21,964 nt of DNA, taken from positions 1-21,964 of the forward strand of contig JAFDWD010001077.1 of the NCBI GenBank assembly GCA_018268695.1, given 5' to 3'. A model generated the notes under the pieces. It worked only from the letters and a program-made list of their open reading frames with translations, did no database searches and was not told the DNA's origin. This DNA comes from Actinomycetota bacterium. GTDB taxonomy: Bacteria; Actinomycetota; Thermoleophilia; Solirubrobacterales; 70-9. Every line of letters starts with the position of its first letter. The first letter of the stretch is position 1. The translations under genes and the position numbers were made by a program. Positions 1 through 5,719 of the stretch are shown piece by piece.

Positions 1-2
1 CA

Positions 3-143
3 TCCCCCGAGAGGGCCGCGGCCCTCTCGGGGTGGCTGGAGCGCTACAACTTCAGGCGACGACATGGCGCCCTCGGTTACCGACCGCCGATCGAGCGGTT
101 ACGGGAACTGACCGGGAACAACGTGGCCGGCATCTACAACTAG
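3..143 (+). CDS. IS481-like transposase, C-terminal fragment (cut by window edge)
   Basis: The frame beginning at base 3 is open to a TAG at 141-143 and encodes 46 residues ending in NNVAGIYN. The segment GWLERYNFRRRHGALGYRPP matches the C-terminal end of the integrase (rve) core of IS481/IS3-type transposases, where a W-x3-YN-x2-RxHxALGxxPP block is the usual signature. This family cuts and joins the ends of its insertion sequence. The 5' part lies outside the window, so neither completeness nor the start can be judged. The stop is natural for the family, so the right end of the insertion sequence should lie just beyond it. The next gene, on the opposite strand, reads across this end, which suggests the insertion sequence landed inside it. 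No inverted repeat could be confirmed, because the left end is missing. Confidence 0.75.
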   Translation, partial: SPERAAALSGWLERYNFRRRHGALGYRPPIERLRELTGNNVAGIYN

Positions 144-965
144 TCGCTCCACCAGATCCGGTACAAGCTCCTCGGCGGAGTCAAGCGGAATGGGCACAAC
201 GTGTCGGCCGAGCGCGCGCAGGTTCCAGAAGTCAACAACATCGCTCACGCGCCTGGGATCGAGCAACATCAGGATGGTTCCCCCCGTGATCGGATCACCG
301 CGGAAGCGGAGCCCATAGGAAGCGATCTGCAGCGGCCCGAAACACAGGGACGACCTGGCGGTCGGGCGGACCGCGTCGAGGATGAGCCGAGGGTTGAGTT
401 GTCTCTCGACTGGCTCGAAAGTGCGCCGATAGTGATCGGCCATCTCAGCCAGGTCGCCGTCTGCGGGAAATGCACCAAAGCAGGCCGCCACAAACAACTC
501 CATCTGAGGGTCGGCCGCGGTCACCGTGATGGCGGTGCCCGCCTCGCGTTCGAGAAACCTTGGATCACGCTCCCAGAGATGTCGATAAACGGCTGTTGCC
601 GGAAGTCCCGAAGGAATCTGCGACCACTGGTCGGCCTCGGAGGTTAGGTCGTCAAAGCGAATGCTGCGGAAAGTGCGGGCCTCATCCGTGGGGGGTGGCA
701 GGCTGATCCGGTAGTCGGTGTCAAACGCCGCAGCGTAGCCCTCGCGGATATCAACCGCGGACGGCTGTGGACCGATGTGGTCCTGCCACCAGCGGGGACG
801 GCGTGCAAAGTTGGGCAGCAAAGGGAAGAGCATGCCTCCCCACTGCGTCGTCGCAGTCTCGATCGCCTCCCTAACGACCAGCGGGTCGTTGATATCGAGC
901 TCAAACCCGACGCGGATAGGTCGGACGCGACGCCGCACCTGGAGAACGCCGACAGACTCATCCAT
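99..965 (-). CDS. Unrecognised protein, probably 3'-truncated by the IS481-like element
   Basis: This open frame of 288 codons starts at ATG 965, directly after an in-frame TGA. I do not recognise the family with certainty. Two conspicuous blocks are TTQWGGMLFPLLPNF near residues 38-52 and VVDFWNLRALGRHVVPIP near residues 243-260. No signal peptide or membrane segment is visible. The last 15 or so codons overlap the antisense of the transposase end, so the C-terminus (after about ...DLVERLV) is probably insertion-sequence DNA and the original protein was longer. No Shine-Dalgarno lies in front of ATG 965. A strong AGGAGG does occur on the minus strand at about 1031-1036, in another frame and followed by a CTG rather than a normal start, so the true 5' end may be altered. 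It lies 190 bp downstream of the phospholipase-D-like gene on the same strand and could be its operon partner. Confidence 0.55.
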   Translation of the reverse strand: MDESVGVLQVRRRVRPIRVGFELDINDPLVVREAIETATTQWGGMLFPLLPNFARRPRWWQDHIGPQPSAVDIREGYAAAFDTDYRISLPPPTDEARTFRSIRFDDLTSEADQWSQIPSGLPATAVYRHLWERDPRFLEREAGTAITVTAADPQMELFVAACFGAFPADGDLAEMADHYRRTFEPVERQLNPRLILDAVRPTARSSLCFGPLQIASYGLRFRGDPITGGTILMLLDPRRVSDVVDFWNLRALGRHVVPIPLDSAEELVPDLVERLVVDAGHVVPGQFP

Positions 966-1155
966 TCACGTTTCGTAGCAAGAGGATCGGTCAATGCTGT
1001 TTCTGGTCGCTCCAGGGTGGTCAGCCGTTTTCCTCCTCGCGACGGCTGCAGATTCGTCCAGAGTTTCGACGGGCGACGTGCGCCTTGAGGCTTGGTCAAC
1101 ATCGGCTGGCGCGGCTAGTTGGGCTTCCTGCCCTGTTGCGTGCTCCCATAGCCGC

Positions 1156-2751
1156 TCAGTCGCCAGGCTCTGCCCCGGCGGCCCACCAGGTCTCGAAGCG
1201 CTCGCGCCAGAAGGAGGAGTCGCCAGCTGGAAGCTCGGAAGCCGACGTGGTTCGGCCAGCGTTGTCGGAGATCATCGCTTTGATCGAGTTACCGACCAGG
1301 ACGGCGGTCCCTCCAACGATCCAGACGCGGTCATGGAGGTCGTCGGCGCCTTTCGGGAGTGGCCGCGCCTCGAGCCAAGGGGTGCGGTTCAGGAGCCGTG
1401 CGACCGGCGGCCTGATCTCCGCGGTGAGTACGCGAACCCGGCGATCGAAGTCGGCGAGGAACGCGAGGAGCCTCTGTCGGTCGGCGTTGAAGAAGTAGGG
1501 GTCGAAGATCAGGAGCTCGCCGGCGCGACAGGAGAACCGCCTCCGTAGATAGGTCGCGAGCTCGGCCCCCGTGGTGATTCGTCTCTGCGCAGCGGCTTTC
1601 CGAGCCTCCTCTTCCAGCTCGGCGACCATCGCCACGGCCTCGTCGCTCTCGGTCGGCGTGGTGGGTGGCCTTCGGTCGCCGATCGTGAACTCCGAGAAAG
1701 GCCCCGGAGCATCCTTGATGCCGAAGGCGACGTCGATCCTTTCGACCCGCCGCGCCACCGGGCGCTCGTCGAGAAGGGAGCCGTCGGCGCCGATGAGGGT
1801 CACGCCCCAGTCCGATTCCCGAGGTCCGCGAGGCAGCCGGACGCCGAGCAGTTTCTCGTTCCAAGGCAGCGAGCGCGGCTCGGGAACCGGAAGTTCCTCC
1901 TCATCACTTGGCAGATCGGAGATCCTGATCTGCCGCGAGAGCAGGAGACCGCCGTCGCGCTCGGCCCGCACGAGCAGCGAACAGGAATAAGGATCGACCC
2001 GCTCGGCATCCCAGGCGATCGAAACATGGAGCGCGTCGGCGTCATGGTCGACGGTCACATCGGCGATCCAACCGTCTTCATGGACCCGGCCGATCGAGAA
2101 GCCGACCGGAAGTGGCGTCTCGGGTCCCCCGAGCCATTCGATGCCGAGGAGCTCCTCGGGCCAATGGAGAAGATCGCGTTCTTGGACCATCCGGCCGCGG
2201 TCCGGGCCTCGCGGGAGGTAGTAGGGCATCTCCAAAGACCAGGTGTTCTCGGTGGGAGGAAGCTCGGGACCCACCAACCCTGCGAAGGTGGCACTGACAG
2301 GCCGCATCACGCCACCCACCAGACGGTGACTGTCGACTTCTCTGTCGCGGCCGACGATCGCGACCGACGACCAGGCACCGTCCCGGCGAAGGACGCAAGG
2401 TCCGAAGGAGGTAGGGATTGAACCCTCGTCGATGGCGGCCGCCAAAGCTTGCCAGCGATCAGGCTGGATGACCTCGCGAAGGATGCGGACACCGGCGAAA
2501 GGATCGGCGTAGAAGTTCGGCCCAATGTCGAAGCCATTTCGCCGGTGGACCTTGCGTGCTCGCGGTTGAAGTTCGCGCCAACGGCGCCAGCTGGTCGAAG
2601 CCGTCTCCCGCGAACCCGTCAAGAGCGATCCGGCGGCGACCTCCCAGCATCCCGAGTCACCAACCAAGAGCAGGGAGAGCACTGCGGCCTCATCCCCGGC
2701 CGGCCGGAGTTTCGCAGAAGACGGAAGGCCGAGTCCCGAGGAGGAAGGCAT
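1156..2751 (-). CDS. Large protein with C-terminal phospholipase-D-like fold; possibly VPA1262 family
   Basis: The frame is open from 2913, but the first 54 codons are Pro/Gly-rich and overlap the divergent nuclease gene, so I take ATG 2751 as start (531 aa); its Shine-Dalgarno is weak and the start is uncertain. The C-terminal 120 residues look like a PLD-superfamily half: LLIFDPYFF at about 413-421, then LHDRVWIVGG at about 472-481 and VLVGNSI at about 484-490. The H-D-R arrangement replaces the classical HxK, so catalysis is uncertain. The N-terminal two thirds, with WSLEMPYYLP and GIEWLGG, resemble what I remember of VPA1262-family proteins, a family of unproven function often seen in defence islands; this assignment is tentative. 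No membrane segment is seen. The neighbours (broken nuclease, toxin pair) favour a defence role. Confidence 0.6.
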   Translation of the reverse strand: MPSSSGLGLPSSAKLRPAGDEAAVLSLLLVGDSGCWEVAAGSLLTGSRETASTSWRRWRELQPRARKVHRRNGFDIGPNFYADPFAGVRILREVIQPDRWQALAAAIDEGSIPTSFGPCVLRRDGAWSSVAIVGRDREVDSHRLVGGVMRPVSATFAGLVGPELPPTENTWSLEMPYYLPRGPDRGRMVQERDLLHWPEELLGIEWLGGPETPLPVGFSIGRVHEDGWIADVTVDHDADALHVSIAWDAERVDPYSCSLLVRAERDGGLLLSRQIRISDLPSDEEELPVPEPRSLPWNEKLLGVRLPRGPRESDWGVTLIGADGSLLDERPVARRVERIDVAFGIKDAPGPFSEFTIGDRRPPTTPTESDEAVAMVAELEEEARKAAAQRRITTGAELATYLRRRFSCRAGELLIFDPYFFNADRQRLLAFLADFDRRVRVLTAEIRPPVARLLNRTPWLEARPLPKGADDLHDRVWIVGGTAVLVGNSIKAMISDNAGRTTSASELPAGDSSFWRERFETWWAAGAEPGD

Positions 2752-2832
2752 GGCCCCGGCGATGCTAGTCGGGGGACACCCTTCGCCCCTGGTCTCTATC
2801 TCCGGCGCCGGTTCTACCCTTGACAGTGGTCC

Positions 2833-3460
2833 ATGTCCGGTCCGAAAACCCCTGCGGAGCACCAGTTCGAGACCTACCTCCGTGAGTCCGGCGTCGACGG
2901 GCACAAGGACCACCAGCCAGACCTCGGCGGTGGTCCCGGAGCACGCAGGCCCGACTACCGGGTCACTCGCGGCGAGGCCGCGGCGATCGTCGAGCTCAAG
3001 GGGTTCGAGACCTCGGCGATGGAAGATGCGCTTGCGCGTGGCGGCGGCGTCGTGATCCGGGACGCGAGCCAGGAACTGGCACCGATCCGGAACAAGATCG
3101 GCGAAGCCCTGAAGCAGCTACGCCCCCTACCGCGACCGCCCCGAGCCGCTGATCGTCTGCCTCGCCAATCGTGGCCGGCTGATGGTTCCAAGCGAGAGCC
3201 AGGACGACGTGATCACCGCGATGTACGGCGAACGGGGAGTCCGCGTGTCGATAGTGACGCCGGAGAACTCGGAACCCGCCGACGACCCCGAATGGTTCTT
3301 TGGACGCAACGGGGTCTTCGGTGGTGGCCTGCATCCCTACATGAGCGCGGTGATGACCCTGCATGAGCGCACGTACCGCGAGGACGCGATCGAGCGTTGG
3401 CATGAGGACATGAAAGAACGTCTGGCGGGCATCGAGGATCGCAAGGAACGGGGGTCCTGA
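2833..3460 (+). pseudogene. PD-(D/E)XK nuclease-like gene with a +1 frameshift
   Basis: The gene starts at ATG 2833 (MSGPKTPAEHQFETYL) and carries a nuclease-type motif: RRPDYRV at about residues 37-43 followed by VELKGFE at about 53-59, the spacing expected for PD-(D/E)XK restriction-like folds. Frame 1 then degenerates after residue 98 into Arg/Pro-rich sequence. Removing one C from the five-C run at 3123-3127 restores a clean reading, LRPYRDRPEPLIVCLANRGR, that continues in frame 2 to the TGA at 3458-3460 with good codon use (about 209 aa in total). The DNA as given therefore encodes a truncated or dead protein, unless the C run is a sequencing error or a phase-variable tract. It is divergent from the PLD-like gene and runs into the small gene that follows. 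Endonuclease activity is inferred from the motif only. Confidence 0.65.
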
Positions 3461-3666
3461 CGCTTGGGGCGACGCACAAGCCCGCCTTCGCCGAAGCCGA
3501 GGCGACGCCCGGCAGCTATCGCTTCGTGCGGGTGTTCGAGACCCACCACGTCGGCGCAACCGCGCCGCCCGTTCCCCGCGACCTGTTCACCGGTCCGCGC
3601 GACGAGTTCCGCGCCTACAACCCTGAGAACGGCTGTCTCGAACTGCTCCGGGAAGTGAGTCGCTAG
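3457..3666 (+). CDS. Small unknown protein, unusual CTG start
   Basis: A short frame of 69 codons ending in TAG at 3664-3666 shows strongly GC-rich third positions, unlike the two alternative frames, so it looks genuinely coding. It reads TLGATHKPAFAEAEATPG, then YRFVRVFETHHVG, and ends CLELLREVSR. There is no ATG, GTG or TTG in this frame after the preceding stop at 3403-3405. The only well-placed candidate is CTG at 3457, which overlaps the nuclease stop as CTGA and follows a purine-rich AAGGAACGGGGG. Alternatively, this is the C-terminus of the nuclease gene displaced by a second frameshift. I do not recognise the family. The sequence has no membrane segment or signal peptide. Confidence 0.5.
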   Translation: MTLGATHKPAFAEAEATPGSYRFVRVFETHHVGATAPPVPRDLFTGPRDEFRAYNPENGCLELLREVSR

Positions 3667-3671
3667 TCCGC

Positions 3672-4088
3672 TTAATGGGAGAGCTCGGCCGGCGTGACCA
3701 CGAAGCCGAGTCGATCCGTTCCTCGCCGCAGTCTGCCGTCGAGAGTGACGAGGCGGCAGCCCTCGCTCTTCGCGAGTGCGACGTACTCGGCGTCGTAGGT
3801 CTTCGCCCATCCGAATTCCTCGGCGATCGCCCAGGCCACGGCGGCGAGACCGTCTGGACGACTCTCTTTGATCGACAGCCGGCCCGAGAGGAAGCGCTGT
3901 AGCGCGAGCTCTGCGAGGGCATTTGAGATTTCGCCACGGTAGGCGATCTCGTGGAGCACCGACGGCACCTCGCTCCAGAGAAGTGGCGGCGCAATCAACT
4001 CACCGCCGCGATCTAGGTCGGCGCTCGCCCGCTCGCCTATTCGGTCGAGCGCGAGCTCGACGACGAGGCTCGCATCGGCGACCAGCAT
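3672..4088 (-). CDS. PIN-domain ribonuclease toxin (VapC-like)
   Basis: The protein has 138 residues, the normal size for a VapC toxin, and starts at ATG 4088. The acidic residues of a PIN active site are visible in the expected order: D5 (MLVADASLVVE), E40 (LLWSEV), D99 (KTYDAEYVALA) and D117 (LVTLDGRL). PIN toxins are metal-dependent RNases that cut tRNA or rRNA and stop translation when the antitoxin is lost. The start lies two bases after the stop of the small gene at 4091-4291, the usual antitoxin-toxin order and spacing. The small plus-strand gene ends only 5 bp from this stop, so the two are convergent. The toxin assignment is firm as a fold; the RNA target cannot be predicted. Confidence 0.88.
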   Translation of the reverse strand: MLVADASLVVELALDRIGERASADLDRGGELIAPPLLWSEVPSVLHEIAYRGEISNALAELALQRFLSGRLSIKESRPDGLAAVAWAIAEEFGWAKTYDAEYVALAKSEGCRLVTLDGRLRRGTDRLGFVVTPAELSH

Positions 4089-4090
4089 GC

Positions 4091-4291
4091 TCAGTGCGAC
4101 TCGCGGGAGCGCCGGACGGCGGCAGCCACGTTCGGCATCGGCTCACCGGTGAGCGTCTCGCCCCATCCCGCTGGCAGCGCTGCCATCTCCGTTTTGTCTG
4201 CAGACTCGTCGGAGATCACGATGTGAGCGCGCGCGGCATCGGCCTCGTCGAGGTCGAGGATCTCGCGCAGCAGCTTCTCCTTAGCCGTCAT
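4091..4291 (-). CDS. Antitoxin partner of the PIN toxin
   Basis: This encodes a 66-residue acidic protein (MTAKEKLLREILDLDEADAA...) and is placed directly upstream of the PIN toxin, with a 2-bp gap. The size, the helix-forming N-terminal half and the position fit a VapB-type antitoxin that neutralises the toxin and would be expected to repress the operon. A DNA-binding AbrB or RHH motif is not obvious, so the antitoxin subfamily is left open. The Shine-Dalgarno in front of ATG 4291 is weak. The gene lies about 110 bp from the terminator hairpin of the tRNA-Met locus. Confidence 0.7.
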   Translation of the reverse strand: MTAKEKLLREILDLDEADAARAHIVISDESADKTEMAALPAGWGETLTGEPMPNVAAAVRRSRESH

Positions 4292-4347
4292 GGATCAAGC
4301 GTACCCCGCGTGTCGACGGCCTGCGAGACCTCGACTTTCAACCCGTT

Positions 4348-4369
4348 CGTGCCCCACGCCGTGCCCCAC
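4348..4369. repeat. Tandem copies of CGTGCCCCAC near the attachment site
   Basis: CGTGCCCCAC occurs at 4348-4357 and again, identically, at 4360-4369, a 12-bp period. Short tandem repeats within 100-150 bp of a tRNA core site are typical of the arm-binding sites of tyrosine integrases. Their place on the supposedly chromosomal side of the tRNA fragment is odd and is discussed as a finding. Confidence 0.55.
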
Positions 4370-4403
4370 CACCCCATTCGAGGCGGTTTGTCAGCCTCCA
4401 GAA

Positions 4404-4438
4404 ACGACGAAACCCGCTTATAAAGCGGGTTTCGTCGT
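4404..4438 (-). terminator. 16-bp perfect hairpin, likely terminator of the tRNA-Met locus
   Basis: Bases 4404-4419 and 4423-4438 are perfect reverse complements (ACGACGAAACCCGCTT) around a 3-nt loop. On the minus strand the stem follows the tRNA 3' end by one base and is followed by a short T-rich stretch (TTTCTGG). A factor-independent terminator of the tRNA transcript is the simplest reading. Confidence 0.7.
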
Positions 4439-4439
4439 A

Positions 4440-4481
4440 TAGCGGGGGCAGGATTCGAACCTGCGACCTTCGGGTTATGAG
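4440..4481 (-). tRNA. 3' fragment of tRNA-Met(CAU), marks the ICE attachment site
   Basis: Read on the minus strand, the sequence has an anticodon loop CTCATAA (4481-4475, anticodon CAT), a 3' anticodon stem CCCGA, a variable loop, a T-arm GCAGG-TTCGAAT-CCTGC (4464-4448), an acceptor strand CCCCGCT (4447-4441) and discriminator A at 4440. The 5' half is missing: bases just upstream (4482-4486, TCGAT) pair only partly with the 3' anticodon stem, and no D-arm or 5' acceptor strand follows. Truncation inside the anticodon stem-loop is the usual footprint of a tyrosine integrase that crosses over there. The element should therefore lie on the high-coordinate side, and the intact tRNA-Met at the other end, outside the window. 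Confidence 0.85.
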
Positions 4482-4531
4482 ATCGATGGCGCTGGTCGGC
4501 CCGGCTGGTTTTTGGCTTGTTCAAGCGGTCT

Positions 4532-4551
4532 GAGTTGGTCCGAGTTGGACC
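4532..4551. repeat. Tandem 10-bp repeat GAGTTGG(T/A)CC beside the att core
   Basis: GAGTTGGTCC at 4532-4541 is followed directly by GAGTTGGACC at 4542-4551; the two differ at one base. GGTCC and GGACC within them also form an inverted pair around GAGTT. They lie 50-70 bp inside the element from the tRNA fragment and are candidate integrase or excisionase binding sites. Confidence 0.6.
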
Positions 4552-4563
4552 GACTTTCGCTCA

Positions 4564-4585
4564 ACTTAGTACCCACTTAGTACCC
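4564..4585. repeat. Tandem 11-bp perfect repeat ACTTAGTACCC
   Basis: ACTTAGTACCC occurs at 4564-4574 and again at 4575-4585 without a gap. It lies 40 bp from the stop of the HEPN gene and about 85 bp from the tRNA fragment, the usual position of integrase arm-type sites in attP. No function beyond this is visible. Confidence 0.65.
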
Positions 4586-4625
4586 ATCGGCTCTCGCCGT
4601 CGAGCTCGCGGAAGCCGGTGACCGA

Positions 4626-5717
4626 TCAGGCGGGCCAACGCTCGGCGAGCGTCTCGTCGGCAACGAAGACCCGTCGGAATTCGGCGTCCTCGATCGCCCG
4701 GCGGACGGCACCGCGGAGAACATCTTGGAGCAAGGCGACCTCGGCGAATGCATCCTCTTCGTCGCTGGTCTGCCCCCCCTCCGGCTCGTCATCTGCTGGA
4801 GTCTCCGCACCGGCGCTCGGACCGGCAAAGAGCTGGACGTGGGAGCCGTGGACCCAATCGGAGCGACCGTCGTAGAGCCGCTCGGCGAGGTCTTCGTCAA
4901 GGCCGTCGATGCCGACGTCGGCGGCGAGGGCCGGAGCACGCTTTTTGAACTGCTGGGTCAAGTCGCGTCGGCCAATTTTCAGCAGCGCCTCGATCTCGCC
5001 GACCAGAATCGGCACCACCATGTCGGCCCAACGGATTCGAGGCGCGTAGGCCATCCTCCACATCGCCCGCCTAACGCGGGGCGGCAGCTGCCCGCGGCAC
5101 TCCCAATAGGCCGCCAAGAGCGCGGCAAGCTCACGTCCCTCGGCGGCGTCGAGCCACTCGCGGTCGCGGTGCAGGCGCCAGATCGCCTTGTCCTCGCGGT
5201 GGAGCACGTAGACGATGCAGCGCTGGCCGTCCTCGTAGTCGAGTAGTCGCGCCGCGTACTCGGTCGAGTAGCCGTTGTCGCGGATGAGGCGGCTGAGGGT
5301 GAGTGCGTCGTCCAAGGTGCCGTCGCTGTCCCAGGCGAAGCGGCGCTCCTCCAGCTCGTCGAGCGCGACCTCCTTGACGAAGGAATAGCGCTGGCCGAAT
5401 TGGCGCACTGGCACGAAGTAGTGACCGCGCGGCGTGCAGGCGTTCATCACCAGCTCGGCGGTGTCCCGGTCGAGTTCTTCGATGACAATGCCGCCGCCGA
5501 GGTCAATCGCGTGAACCGTCTCGCCGAAGCGCTCGTCGTCCACGCCGGGGTGGCGATCCCATCCGATCGGCGGGTGGGCATAGACCTCCTCGATCGGCAC
5601 ATCGATGGACGGGTCCCCGACGCAGACGATCAGGTCGCGCACCCTGACTATGGGCGCCTGGGTCGGCGGCCCAGCGCTAAACCGGACACCGAGCTCTGCA
5701 CTGAGCTGATCAGCCAC
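4626..5717 (-). CDS. ApeA-like HEPN-domain protein, third gene of the Gabija operon
   Basis: The product has 363 residues from GTG 5717, 2 bp after the gajB stop, so it is almost certainly co-transcribed and coupled. The N-terminal part (about 60-125) contains RGHYFVPVRQFGQRYSFVKE, a block I associate with uncharacterised proteins carrying ApeA-like HEPN domains. The C-terminal part fits an ApeA-like HEPN fold: a helix with ILVGEIEALLK at about 237-247, then LYDGRSDWVHGSHVQLF, giving the R285-x4-H290 catalytic motif. An acidic, Pro/Gly-rich loop (about 299-322) separates it from a final helix. HEPN proteins are often metal-independent RNases used as abortive-infection effectors. No membrane segment is present. 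RNase activity and a role with GajAB are inferences. A third gene is not part of the standard two-gene Gabija description. Confidence 0.7.
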   Translation of the reverse strand: MADQLSAELGVRFSAGPPTQAPIVRVRDLIVCVGDPSIDVPIEEVYAHPPIGWDRHPGVDDERFGETVHAIDLGGGIVIEELDRDTAELVMNACTPRGHYFVPVRQFGQRYSFVKEVALDELEERRFAWDSDGTLDDALTLSRLIRDNGYSTEYAARLLDYEDGQRCIVYVLHREDKAIWRLHRDREWLDAAEGRELAALLAAYWECRGQLPPRVRRAMWRMAYAPRIRWADMVVPILVGEIEALLKIGRRDLTQQFKKRAPALAADVGIDGLDEDLAERLYDGRSDWVHGSHVQLFAGPSAGAETPADDEPEGGQTSDEEDAFAEVALLQDVLRGAVRRAIEDAEFRRVFVADETLAERWPA

Positions 5718-5719
5718 GG

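Noticed and set aside
2820..2825. TTGACA directly before the nuclease start as a -35 box
   Set aside because: A matching -10 would fall inside the gene after ATG 2833, and the N-terminal residues from that ATG look needed for the family.
4440..4530. A complete tRNA gene
   Set aside because: Only the 3' part from the anticodon loop is present; no D-arm, no 5' acceptor strand, and the 5' anticodon stem is mismatched.
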